Below, in pieces: positions 35,007 through 46,024 of a DNA stretch of 64,000 bases. Numbering within the stretch: the first letter of the stretch is position 1; each line of letters starts with the position of its first letter. The stretch lies in contig ML210147.1 in assembly GCA_004369085.1 (NCBI GenBank), positions 124,001-188,000 of the forward strand, in the 5' to 3' direction. Origin of the DNA: Coprinopsis marcescibilis (taxonomy: Eukaryota > Basidiomycota > Agaricomycetes > Agaricales > Psathyrellaceae). The position numbers and the translations under genes are program-made. The notes under the pieces are model-generated. The model had not been told where the DNA came from. It did no database searches and saw nothing but the letters and a program-made list of their open reading frames with translations.

Positions 35007-35197
35007 GCAAAGTAGATACTTACGGTTGGGATAAAGTTATGTGTTTCGGCAGCCAGGCCTCGGGGGTCTTTGGCATCAAATGATAACAGAGATCAACAAA
35101 CGAGGATGATGGAACTTTTTTTGAGAGTCTAATTGAGAGGGCCATACCGACTTTTCCACAACCTTTTTAGCACCTTTTCTCCTCCAATTCTCTCAGT

Positions 35198-37554
35198 ATG
35201 GGTCGCAGGGCGAAGAATAAGCAAGGTGCACCGGACATCAATGAACTTGAAGCGTTGATGTCTTCAAAAAGCCTTGGCAAACGAAAGGCGCAGGCAGATG
35301 GCGCCGAGTCTGCACCTCGACCTGTCAAGAAATCGAGGGACGGTCAGAAGAAATCGAGTTCGAAGAACAAGGAGAACTCCAAACCTACACGGTCTGCTTC
35401 TACCAAGAAACCTTCAACGAAACGGGCAAAGGAAACGGAGGAAGATGCTTGGGAGGATGTAGAGGACGGTGTTGATTTGCAGAAGGAGGCACAGTGGGTT
35501 AATAACAATGATTCTACCCGTGTTCAGCTGCTCATTTGTTGACAAATGTAGATCGCTCTTCGAAGATTCTGACAATGAGATCTTTACCGGTGGACTGGAA
35601 GACCTAGACGAAGCAATGGGGAGGTAAGCACCTCGAGCACAACACCAACGAATGCATTGTTGACTTTCTTATATAGCGATGATGATATACCTCGTGGACC
35701 TGTGCAAGAACTCGAGTTTTCTGACGAAGAAGAAGAAGAAATTGTCTTGACCAACAAGTCCTCAAAACGCAAATCCAAAGAGTCACCGGAGGACGGAGCA
35801 CTTTCAGATACTTCCTCAAGCGAATCTGACTCGGATGACGATGTTACCATGGGCAATATGGAGGCAAAATCGCGTGCGTTGGACGAACGGGCATTGCGTG
35901 AGGCTGCCCTTGATATGGAGGAGCTCAGAAAAGCCGCGCTGAACGCCGACGACGACGACGACGACGACTTTGACGACATGGACGAAGATTCTGTTGCAGA
36001 AGACGACGGGGAGGAAGATGTTTTCCATCTTCCAACAGCTGAGGAACGAGGGAAAGAGAAGGCTTCTGGCGGACCTGACCTTCAAATACTGCAGCGGAGA
36101 CTGAGGGAATGCCTTCGCGTTCTGTCAAAATTCAAAAAGCGAGCTGAACCTGGGAGGTGCGCAAATTTCGAATCTTTTGATCTTATCTCGTTTCTAAATT
36201 CAACAGGGCCCGCGCAGAGTACACCGAACAGGTGATAAGTGATATTGGCAGTTACTACGGCTATAACGACTATCTTGCAGAAAAGCTATTTTTGCTTTTC
36301 CCTGTGGCGGAGGTAAATCTCATACTCAGATCCCCCTGTACGCCATCTTACTGTCAAATTCAGGCCATCGAGTTTTTCGAAGCCAACGAAGTGTCGAGAC
36401 CCGTAACAATTCGAACCAACACACTTCGAACGCGAAGACGTGACCTTGCCCAGTGCCTGGTCAACAGGGGAGTTAACCTTGAGCCAATAGGCAAATGGAC
36501 GAACGTTGGTCTTCAGGTCTTCGAAAGTAGCGTCCCCATCGGTGCAACTCCTGAATACCTTGCCGGACACTACATGCTTCAGGCTGCATCTTCGTTCCTC
36601 CCCGTTATCGCACTCTCACCGCAACCTAACGAGCGTGTATTGGACATGGCATCGGCTCCTGGAGGCAAAACTACGCACATGGCAGCTTTGATGCAGAACA
36701 CGGGAATTATCTTCGCAAACGACGCCAACAAGGCACGAACTAAGAGCTTGACGGCCAACGTCCACCGGCTAGGATGCAAGAATGTTGTCGTTTGTTCATA
36801 TGATGGTAGGGAGTTCCCCAAGGTTATGGGAGGCTTTGATAGGGTGTTGTTGGATGCACCGTGCAGTGGTACTGGCGTCATTAGCAAGGATTCTAGCGTC
36901 AAAGTCAACAAGGTTCGATTGTTCCTTTTCACGCTTTGATTCAATCTGACGCCGTACAGTCTGACAGGGACTTCATGCTCCTTTCGCACCTACAGAAGCA
37001 ACTAATTCTCTGCGCGATCGACAGTGTTTCCCCTGACTCCAAAACCGGCGGATACCTCGTATATTCGACTTGCTCGGTGACCGTGGAGGAGAATGAAGCC
37101 GTCGTCGATTACGCGCTGAAGAAGCGACCGAATGTCAAGCTTGTGGACACCGGACTTGCCTTTGGTCGAGAAGGCTTTACGCAATATCGTGGCAAAATAT
37201 TCCATCCCAGCCTTAACCTGACACGTCGGTTCTACCCCCATGTTCACAACATGGATGGATTCTACGTTGCTAAATTCAAGGTTGACAAGAGGCAAAAGGC
37301 GAACAAGAACGACGACGAGTCTGAAAGTTACGAGGCTCCTGTAGCGAAGAACAACTCGAACGCGGACGAGGAGGCGGTGGTCGAGAGGCTTGGCTTTGAC
37401 GATGAGGAGGACGCGAAATACATGGAAGGTAGGTTTAATACGTGATTTTCCTTCTGTATGGGCTTTGACTGACCGATCTGCGCCTATAGATTCCAAGCGT
37501 CGGTGGATGAAGGCAAAGGGTCTCAAACCCCCGCCCCGAAATGCCAAGCAGTGA
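35198..37554 (+). CDS. NOP2: rRNA (cytosine-5) methyltransferase Nop2 / NSUN1
   Basis: A basic and acidic N-terminal extension ([20 protein letters not shown], Lys-rich, then Asp/Glu runs such as [17 protein letters not shown]) leads to the NOP2 family region: [39 protein letters not shown], and the SAM-binding [18 protein letters not shown]. The two catalytic cysteines lie in [13 protein letters not shown] and in [13 protein letters not shown]. The C-terminal motif [13 protein letters not shown] completes the fold. The enzyme methylates a cytosine of large-subunit rRNA and is needed for 60S assembly in the nucleolus. At least six introns are present. The short last exon encodes [20 protein letters not shown]. 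Two of the window's genes (this and LCP5) are ribosome-biogenesis factors but are 30 kb apart. Confidence 0.95.
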
Positions 37555-38324
37555 GATTTTCTGATGTGCATGTATTTTCGTCTCGTCGGGCGTTTTGAGG
37601 ACTTGCGGCTTTCTCATCATCATTTTTGCAATCAAACCCAAGAGAAACCGACAAGCGTGCTCGCCTCTCAGAATTTGTCGTGCTTATCGCGTTTATGTTA
37701 TTTTCTGCATCCCGCGCAGAGTTTTCCCGACGCGGAGGGACCAAAAATGATTCTTCTTTGTGATAAACGTATGTAATCGTCGGATGTGGTGTCCACTTGG
37801 GCGCTCCCCGCTGTCTTTTTTCGAACAGAAGAAGGGAATCACACACATTCAAAAGAACCCCAAAAATACTGTGGTTCTTGAAATCGAAGCTGGAGAGCGC
37901 ATGATAATGGAATGTGGAAATCACAGATTCGTGCTGCGAAGTTAGGGGTCTTTCGCAAGGAGGAAGGTTGAGGAAGGAGCTGGAAGGATATCGAATTTTA
38001 TCAGCGGAGGAAAGATGAGGACTAAGTGGGGTTACGCGGAATGTCAAATCTTCACATGGGAATAAGGCGAGGCCTGAATTCTATTTCCAACGAGTGAAGC
38101 ATGGCAGTTTGGACCATTTAAACGAAAAAGGTACGCATAGTTAGTTAGTACAGATTATGAGCGAAAGGTAAGGTATAGTCAGTCAGTCCGTGGGGTCGTG
38201 GAGGTAAACGTGAATAGTTCGTAATACGTCAAGTCATGTCATCGCGTGGGTCCAGCGGGTGTGGCGCGATATCCCATCAAAAGAATACAAATTCGGAAAA
38301 TGCAAGGACCCATCGTCATGGATT
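37555..38324. other. Convergent intergenic region, no gene seen
   Basis: About 770 nt between the NOP2 stop and the end of the PalI/SUR7-type gene. It should hold both 3' UTRs; no domain-bearing ORF or repeat was found. Confidence 0.5.
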
Positions 38325-39350
38325 TCAATAGACAGTTTTCCTGAGCCAACGATGAGTACGGAGTTTGTGGAGATAGGAAAGAGGAGTCTGCTCACCTGGA
38401 CCGGCCACATGAGCATATACCGCACAGAGCTCCGACAACAGCGATCCAAAGGGCAATTGCAGCACCTAGTGTCATCCAAACCTGATAACGAACGGAGTGA
38501 TAAGAAAGGAAATTCGAAGGATGCTCGAGGAAGCTTTATAGATGGACGTACCCCGTTGCCCCAGTCGGCTCTGATATCATCGATCCCGCTATCACGAAGA
38601 CGATTGCGAAGGATAGCGACGACAGCAATGTTGGCAAAGAAGGTAGCTGTCGCCAGAAGCGCTGCTAAGAGGGCAAAGCCAGAAGTGAGGAATGACGCAA
38701 GCCTCGAGGTTCTGGTTGTTTCGACACTGGTCGTGTGCCTTCCAATCCGACTCCTGGTAAAAGCTCTTTCTCTCCGGAGCATGAAGAGTGATGCGAGGAA
38801 CGCGACGAAAGCAAACGCGGTAGCTGATAGTTTGGATCATAGACTTGATTAATGAATGTAGAAATGAATCAGAGGAGACTTACCGATTGGGTTGAGAACA
38901 AGAACAGCGGTTGTGGTCCGAGTGATAAAGTCATCAAGACGGTCTGCCCTCCTGAAGAAATAATAGGTCAGGCGCTGCAGGTAATTAGGCAAATGAACTT
39001 GTTACAAGACTCTGCGGACGGTATCGCCGACGGTGTAGCCAAGACGTGGAGAGGAGCAAGTCGCAGCACGATTTCTTCCAAACCCAAGGACACTGCACGG
39101 ACAGGGGAGGTCAGCGTGAGATTCGTCAAGGGACCAATAGATTCACTTACGAAGCTTCCACATCCGACACGCAATAGCCGAAAACGCCAAACTGGACTGC
39201 TGCTGCAGCGCTTGTGCCGGGGATAGAGCTATCAGCGTCCAGGGTTAGACGGAAAAGATATATGGCATCAATGATAGGCGCAGAGAGGGTGACAAGGAGC
39301 AGCAGCAAGAATGCTGAGAAGAGCAAGAAGGGAGTGACTCTTGCGAACAT
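38325..39350 (-). CDS. PalI/Rim9 - SUR7 family four-TM membrane protein
   Basis: The start MFARVTPFLLFSAFLLLLLV is a hydrophobic first segment; a Met 21 codons upstream is in frame but its extension is polar. The extracellular loop runs QFGVFGYCVSDVEA, intron, NRAATCSSPRLGYTVGDTV, with the paired cysteines typical of the family. Next come TAVLVLNPIATAFAFVAFLA, FLTSGFALLAALLATATFFA with NIAVVAILRNRLRDSG, and WMTLGAAIALWIAVVGALCG. SUR7/PalI proteins mark eisosomes or act in ambient-pH signalling; which applies here is not clear. The C-terminal join is uncertain: I favour CSCGRSR|KTVY with the stop at 38325, but the last exon could extend towards 38234. Confidence 0.78.
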
Positions 39351-40026
39351 GTTGGGCGAAGAGGGGGATAGAGAACGTGTACTGAAGGGCAGAGGGCATG
39401 CTTTATAGGACAAAGGACCTGGGATTCGGTCATTGTGGTGCTGTTAATGTTTGCTGGATATATGACGCTGTCCTTTTGTCAACGGCACGTTGCTCCACAG
39501 AATTCGCGTAGTTTGCGCTGATTGCCTATGGAACCATTATTATGACATTGGCGGTGCGCAAAAGGCCTGGAATATTGATCTCGGCTGCTGAAAGCAAAAA
39601 GATGGCGGTTGCCGCATTAAGCGACAAGGACAACCGCTCCGACTCAGGAGGCCAGAAAAAAAGCTGCGGGCTGGATATTTGGGCGACTGGACTGGGCTCG
39701 CAGCAGTACAGACGCTCTGCAGATGGATTCGGGCAGATAAAAAGCGAATAAAGAGGGGACAGCGATGGGGAGAAGCAGAAAGAGGCGTGACAATGGACGG
39801 CGAGTGTTTGTCACTGGGAACCAAACAACAAGCCAAACACGTATAAAACTCTCCCTAAAACGAACGACTCTCTTCCCATTCCTTCTTTCCCGATTCCCCA
39901 CTACCCTTTTCAGCTTGCGTGCACGCATTCATTGACGGTCTCTACATTCTGTACGTTCTCATATTTCTTTTTTTTCCTCTTTTTTTTTTCCCTCTCCCTG
40001 ACGCGTCCACCATTAGCTTATCCATA
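39351..40026. other. Divergent promoter region
   Basis: 676 nt between the starts of the PalI/SUR7-type gene and the Ala/Glu/Lys-rich gene. The right half has a TATA box and a long T/C tract, which suggests a strong plus-strand promoter. Confidence 0.55.
39843..39848 (+). promoter_or_regulatory. Putative TATA box of the Ala/Glu/Lys-rich gene
   Basis: TATAAA within CACGTATAAAACTC lies about 180 nt before the ATG at 40027. A pyrimidine tract (TTTCTTTTTTTTCCTC and on) at about 39961-39995 sits between. This TATA-plus-CT-tract layout is typical of highly expressed fungal genes. Confidence 0.5.
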
Positions 40027-41106
40027 ATGTCTGCCCCCGCTGCCGCTGCTGAAGTTACTCCCGCCCCCGCCGTCGACACCAAGCCCACCGAGGCCGTCGT
40101 GGCTGCCCCCGTCGTCGAGGCTGCTCCTGAGGCCCCCAAGGTCGAGGTACGACCTCACGCGACATCTTCTTTTTCACCCATCTCATTCTCTTTTCAGGAA
40201 GTTGCCAAGACTGAGGATGCCCCTGCTGAGGCCGCTGCCCCAGTAGAGACCCCTGCCGAAGCCCCTGCTGCCACCGAGGACAAGGAAGCCGCCAAACCTG
40301 TACGTGACACGTCGATTCCCTTTTCAACTTGCTCCCCTTTGACACCATCTGTAACTAGGCTGAGGCCGAGACCAAGGAGAAGAAGGAGGACCGCCCCAAG
40401 AGCCCTGGCTTCTTGTCCAAGATCCTCGCCCCCTTCAAGGGTGAGAAGAAGCCCAAGGCTCCCAAGAGCCCCAAGAAGGATAAGAAGAAGGAGGAGGTAC
40501 GTGTCTTTCTGCTTTGATGCTTTCCCTCATCGATCTAATCGCACATTGTCGCCATTCTAGGCCCCTGCCGCTGAGGTTGCCAAGGAGGAGACTCCCGCCG
40601 AGTCCAGCTCGACTGAAGCCGCCGCTGCCCCAGTCGAGGCTGCCAAGGAGGAACCCGTTGCTGCCGCTGAGCCCGTGAAGGAGACGTGCGTGTTCTTGAG
40701 AAAACTGTTGCTGCTCGCCTCCTGATACCTTTTTGTCTACAGCGAATTGTCTGTTCCCGTTGCTGAAGCCCCTGCTACTGAGGAAGTCAAGGAAGAGAAG
40801 AAGGAGGAGAAGAAGGAGGAGAAGGAGAAGGCCACCTCCAAGGCCGTCAAGGTTGGACGTCGTCTCTCTGCTCGCGTCGGTGACCTCTTCAAGTCCAAGC
40901 CCAAGGCTGAAGTTGCCGCCCCCGCCAAGGTTGACGAGCACCCTCCCAAGATTGACGAGCCCACCCCCGTTGCTCCTCTCGAGAACCCTGCCTCCGAGAC
41001 CGCGCCTGCAAAGGAGGAGACCGCCGCCAAGGAGGAAGTCAAGTCCGAGGATAAGCCCGCTGAAACCCCTGCTGCTACCCCTGCCGTTGCCGCTGCAACT
41101 GCGTAA
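40027..41106 (+). CDS. Ala/Pro/Glu/Lys-rich protein of unknown function, strong codon bias
   Basis: Five or six exons encode about 270 residues built almost wholly of Ala, Pro, Glu, Lys, Val and Thr. The start is MSAPAAAAEVTPAPAVDTKP. Two basic, partly amphipathic patches stand out: KSPGFLSKILAPFKGEKKPK followed by a Lys-rich stretch, and VGRRLSARVGDLFKSKPKAE. Synonymous codons are strongly skewed to C- or G-ending forms (GCC, AAG, GAG, CCC), unlike most neighbours, which points to high expression. I do not recognise the family. The basic patches in a disordered acidic chain might bind membranes or nucleic acid; this is inference. There is no signal peptide or membrane segment. Confidence 0.72.
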
Positions 41107-41522
41107 TTTTCTTTTATTTTCTTTCATTACGCACGAGACCCTCCACGACTGTGACGAGCATACTGATATCCACCATTCTCTATCTCCTCAATCTTTGGCT
41201 TTCCCTTTTTTTTTCTTTTCGAAATACCCAGTCATTGACCTGGTGTAGCTTGCTGGTGCCCTAGTCTTTGATGCGCTTGGATTTCTGCTCTTATATCGTT
41301 TCATGATCATTACGACCTAGCCACATTTTCATACTTAATACGCGATCCATTCATACCCATATGCTTTCTGGATCGTGCCATGTCATTAGGTTTCCTGTAA
41401 TCAGTTTTTGTTTGACTTGTCGGAACGTTAATCGGGCGGTATGACCCAAACTGGGTGTGAGTGAGTCAATCAAGGTTTCCTTTGTTTGGAAGACAACCCA
41501 TCGGTCTTCCTCAACCACCATC
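41107..41522. other. Intergenic region, no gene seen
   Basis: 416 nt holding the 3' UTR of the Ala/Glu/Lys-rich gene and the promoter of the eIF2B epsilon gene. Confidence 0.5.
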
Positions 41523-44374
41523 ATGGGCTCGAAATCGGCTGGCTCAGCGAAAGAAAAGCTGATCGATGAAGAACAAGAGATCTTGCAAGCTGTTGTCCTT
41601 GCCGACAGCTGGAACAGGCGTTTCCGACCTCTGACCACTAACAAGCCACGAGTACGCCCGAATTGTGTGGTTTACTTGGCCTTGCTCCATCTTATCTCTG
41701 TGACAGTGCCTGCTTCCTATCTGCAATGCTCCCTTGTTAGACTGGACATTTGAGTCACTGGCACTGGCAGGCGTGCAAGAAGTCTTCGTCCTCTGTCGTT
41801 CCCATTCTGGCCAAGTGAAAAAAGCCATCAGGTATGGTTCAGTTGTTCGCCGCCTCTTCATCAACTGATACCGTTTCAGAGATTCGAAATGGTCCAAACC
41901 AGGATCGGGGATGAAGATCGTCCCAATCATGACCGCAAAGGAAACCTTTTCGCCTGGAGACGCGATGCGCGATATCTATACCCGTGGACTTGTTACAAGC
42001 GATTTCATCCTCGTTAGCGGCGATCTTATCAGCAACATCCAGGTGGACGAAGTGGTAAAGGCTCACAAAGAACGTAGGAAGACGAACAAGGATGCTATCA
42101 TGACCATAGTGGTCAAGGAGGCAGCGGTTGGGCACCGAACACGGTGCGTATGTTTGTCCGTTTCACATTATTGCTGTTGCTAAAGTGATGGTATTCAAGG
42201 TCCATGGGAGAATCTGCCGTCTTCGTTGTAGATTCCCAAACCTCTGAATGCTTACACTACGAGCCTGTCTTTGGACACCCGCGCAAAAAGATGGTTAGCA
42301 TCCCTCGCGAAGTCCTGGCTTCGCATAAAGATGTGGAGGTTCGCTATGACCTGATTGACTGCTCGATCGACGTGTGTTCCGTTGAGGTATGTGCATCTCT
42401 CGATCCCACCCTGCATTTTCGTATCTCAGGCAAGTTCCTGGTTCTAGGTTCCTTCCCTTTTCCAAGACAACTTTGATTATCTCGACATTAGAAGGGACTT
42501 TGTTCACGGAATCTTGACCTCTGATCTTCTCATGAAAAACATCCATCTTCACATTGCAAAAGATGGTTACGCTGCACGAGTTCAAGATACGAGAAGCTAC
42601 GAATCTATTAGGTATTTATTACATTCAGTTCTTCTACCCAGAGTTGACACTGCGAGCAGCAAGGATATCCTTTCTCGATGGACCTTTCCCCTAGTTCCCG
42701 ACGACAATTATCCTGGAGGGACGAGATATGATTATACCCGTGGAAATAGGTATCTTCCCAAAGGAAACTCTGCTGTTCTCGCCCGGTATGCCTACGCCCC
42801 GTTTCATGGGCCGATTCTTTTCTGAACCTTTTTGTCCCCAGAACATGTAACATTGGGCCAAATACCCTCATCGGTGCCCATGCACAAGTGGGAGACAACG
42901 CAGAAGTAACGGCGTCCGTCATTGGGCCCAATTGCATCATCGGTGTAAACTCTATTATCGAGAATTCGTACATCTTCGAGGGCACCGTTATTGGGGCAGA
43001 CTGTCGAATTACGAGAAGCATTATTGGCGCCCACGCGACTGTCAAGGACGGCTCTGTTGTCGAACGGGGCTCACTAATTGGCGACAAGGTCACGATTGGG
43101 CCAAAGGCCAACTTGAAGCCGTTCAACAGACTGTCCGTCGCATGGAAAGAATCTCTAGACCATTCACCCGCCGGAACCGAAGACGGTGCCATCGAAGCCG
43201 ACGATGACGGTGGAGATCAGACCCTTGACGAAGAAGAGGACGAGGATTCTGATTTTGAAGATATCGAGGCTAGTAAGTCCTGGTTCGTTTCTCGGTTCTT
43301 GGCACCCTGGGTGCTGATGTGGTGTGCAAGTCCAAGATTCTCTCGATAGATCTCAGTTGGGTCCAAACTCCAACGCCATTATCTGGCCGAACACGCCACC
43401 GGAGGACGAGGATGACGATGAAGACAACCCTGAAAACTATAGAAATCAACGCTTCATGCGTCTTGGTAAGTCGGTCGGGTGGTTACCCTGCAACCCTTGT
43501 TCACGAACACTTTCGCAGCCGAGGATGTCGCTGTTGAACACGACTACGATTCCGAGACTAGCGACAGCGAAGAAAATGTTGGTGTATCTGCCCGAGGTGG
43601 TGCAGCCGGACAAGCTTCTGCTGTTGCATCGGACCCGGACAAGGAATTCCGTTTCGAAGTAGTACAGTCGTTGGAACGCGCTTTTGCCGAAGGACATTCT
43701 CTCGACAATGCCGCCGTTGAGCTCAAGACCCTTCGTATGGCTTCCAATGTTCCACTCTCGCGCGTGAAGGAGGCCGTCATAGGGACCCTGGTTGACAAGA
43801 TTCCCTTGCTCGAAGAAGGTGGTGCCGCTCAGCGAAAGGAAGTCCATACCATTATTGCACGATGGGGCCAGCTTCTCAACCGTCTTGGTGGTCAGGATCC
43901 AGTAGAAACTATTACCCTTCTTCAGGTGAGTTGCGTGTATCCATGTTCTTGACATGATTTCTAATACATGCATTCTAGCAACATTCCGTGTCTTCTGCTC
44001 GATTGTCGCTCTTTGGTCAAGTCCTTGCGGCACTGTACCAACATGATATTGTGGAAGAAGATGATATTCAGGGATGGCACGCACTGTCTACGTCCAGGGG
44101 AGACCATCTCGGACCTGGTGTCGAGAAGGACGACACAAGGAAGACGTGGCTGGTTGGAGCTCAGCTGATTACCCAGCTCGCAGAACAGGACAGCAGTGAC
44201 GATGAAAGCGATGACGACGAGAGCGAAGAAGATGCCAAGACCGGCCCTTCTGGTCCCCCCGAAAGCGAGTCCGAAGAGGAGACCGATGATGACGACCCTC
44301 CAAGCAAACCTGTTGGAGTAGAAAAGAGCGGAATTACGACTGGAGAAGAATCAAGTGAAGAAGAAAGCGAGTGA
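41523..44374 (+). CDS. GCD6: Translation initiation factor eIF2B, epsilon subunit
   Basis: The N-terminus (EEQEILQAVVLADSWNRRFR) starts a nucleotidyltransferase-like domain that continues through CLLPICNAPLLDWTFESLAL and DFILVSGDLISNI. A left-handed beta-helix of hexapeptide repeats follows (NTLIGAHAQVGDNAEVTASV, GPNCIIGVNSIIENSYIFEG). An acidic linker then leads to the C-terminal W2/HEAT domain (EFRFEVVQSLERAFAEGHSL to RKTWLVGAQLITQLAEQDS), which ends in an Asp/Glu/Ser-rich tail. eIF2B epsilon is the catalytic guanine-nucleotide exchange subunit for eIF2 and a target of the integrated stress response. There are about nine introns. The full length of roughly 750 residues fits the family. Confidence 0.93.
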
Positions 44375-44522
44375 TTATATATCTCCTCGTATGTAAAAAA
44401 AAGTAGATTACATGCACGTTAAGCTAGGTATTATATACATCGTCTGAGCGTTCGTGAGCACATAAGAAACGTCTGTAGCAAGTCGTGATCGCCGTAATGG
44501 TTGTCCATGGTATAGGGGGTCG

Positions 44523-44921
44523 TTAATATTTCAGAATAATGTAGAGGGCTAAAGAACGCAAGGTGAGATGTTGTCCGTGATGTTTCTGTGGAAACGGTTA
44601 CTACTGACCATGGATGATTCCAGGACTGTGAAGTGGCATGTGGTTAGTATGTGTTTTCAGGCGAACGAAGCAGAAGGCGTACATGTATCCCAGTAACGTT
44701 AACAGGATGTTGATGAGCTAAATAGACATGCAGATCAGGGAAATGCCAGGTTATCGAACCAGAGCGTAAACTCACGAAATCAGCACCGCAGCCCCTTTCT
44801 AAAAAGACGCCCAGAGGTGGGATGAAGATGGCAAAGAAAATCTGTGCGGTTTAGATGGTGTATACAAAGTGTACGATGGAAGACGACAGACCTTGCAAAT
44901 ATCTGATGCAGTGAAAGCCAT
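44523..44921 (-). CDS. PMP3: Plasma membrane proteolipid 3 (Pmp3), 57 residues in five exons
   Basis: The five exons are 44892-44921, 44776-44841, 44683-44717, 44609-44625 and 44523-44548. They encode MAFTASDICK, IFFAIFIPPLGVFLERGCGA (plus DF), LINILLTLLGYI, PGIIHA and LYIILKY. This is the whole Pmp3/UPF0057 fold: two membrane helices around the PPLGVFLERGC motif and the LGYIPGIIHALY motif. All introns have GT and AG ends and the frame is kept throughout. Exon 4 is only 17 nt. Pmp3 is a small plasma-membrane proteolipid that affects membrane potential and salt tolerance in yeast. It is divergent from the kynurenine formamidase gene, with 125 nt between the starts. Confidence 0.9.
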
Positions 44922-44969
44922 GGTGGGGAATTGTTGGATGGTCCAAAAGCAAGGAGCGCAGGAGGTGTT

Positions 44970-44976
44970 TATATAA
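44970..44976 (+). promoter_or_regulatory. Putative TATA box of the kynurenine formamidase gene
   Basis: TATATAA in the 125-nt gap between PMP3 and the formamidase gene, 77 nt before the formamidase ATG. Confidence 0.4.
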
Positions 44977-45046
44977 GAAAAAAATCTGATGACATCATCG
45001 TCTTAGCTCTTTCCAGTGCCTGTGACGGTGCCACTCTGCCTCCAAA

Positions 45047-45937
45047 ATGGCTGTGCCCTCCGTCCAGCATGATATTCCCTACCAAGCCCAATTTCCAGAT
45101 GATCCTTTTCGCCAGTTCGACCTCTATCCAATACAATCAGATGTCCCTCGACCTCTGCTCGTGTTCGTTCATGGCGGTGCCTGGAGATCGTGAGCTACTC
45201 TTGGTTTGAATTCACTCCAGCTGTTGACTCTAGCCTTGAGCGAGGACAAGAAGGATCATGCTATTCTAGCCTCAAAGTTGGCCAGCGCAACCAACTGTCC
45301 CGTATTCGTTCCAAATTACCGACTTACATCAAAGTTACCCCAAACCTTCCACCATCCTGGCCACTCTGAAGATCTCCTTCAGTTCCTCGAATTCCTTCTG
45401 CAGTGGAAGCCGGATATTTCTGGCATAGCATCCACCTTGGATCCACGGAGCATATACCTGATTGGACATAGTTGCAGTGCTCATATGCTCACATCTATAA
45501 TCCTCGACTCCGATTTCATTACTCCAAGCCTCAAGCCGTCTGCGCAGCTTCTCGATGCCGCCAAGTGCGTCATATTATCGGAGGGCATCTATGACCTAGA
45601 CCTCCTAGTGGCCAGATTCCCCAATTACCGCGCTTGGTTCATCGACGAGGCCTTTGGCACACGTGCATCGTACAGCCCTTTCAATGTGAACCAGTACCGG
45701 CTGCGGAACCCCAACACAGTCGCCTCTTGGCAGATTATTCATTCGACTGGGGACGAGCTAATCGACCCTCCTCAGTCGGAAGCAATGTACAGTCATCTCT
45801 GTCAATTGTACGGTGAGCGTGCCAAGCACTTGATCTCCAGGAATTACGATACACTCAAGGACGGCCACGACGATATCCTTCGCGGAGACGAATACGTCGC
45901 ACTAGTCCAGAGTTTCTTGAGCCAAGTTGCTAGATAG
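45047..45937 (+). CDS. BNA7: Kynurenine formamidase (alpha/beta hydrolase)
   Basis: The spliced N-terminus MAVPSVQHDIPYQAQFPDDP ... RPLLVFVHGGAWR holds the HGGxW oxyanion motif of this family. The nucleophile lies in YLIGHSCSAHMLTS, the acid is probably the Asp of STGDELIDP, and the catalytic His is in LKDGHDDIL. One intron separates HGGAWRS from EDKKDHAILASKLASATNCP. The enzyme hydrolyses N-formyl-L-kynurenine to L-kynurenine and formate. Motifs alone would allow a general esterase. The two following genes encode kynureninase and kynurenine 3-monooxygenase, which makes the specific call much stronger. The length of about 280 residues fits. Confidence 0.88.
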
Positions 45938-46024
45938 GAGCTGGAAGAGAATTGCTGTATTGGGGTACAAGTCGGTATGCATAACACGGGAGAAGATTGA
46001 TATTTCCTTATAAACGGATTAAAC

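Noticed and set aside
40435..41127. Minus-strand ORF of 230 codons rich in Gly and Leu
   Set aside because: It is antisense to the GCC/AAG-biased Ala/Lys/Glu gene; the composition is a mirror of that bias.
42608..43192. Minus-strand ORF of 194 codons
   Set aside because: It is antisense to the hexapeptide-repeat region of eIF2B epsilon, and the periodic pattern of that region creates open frames opposite it.
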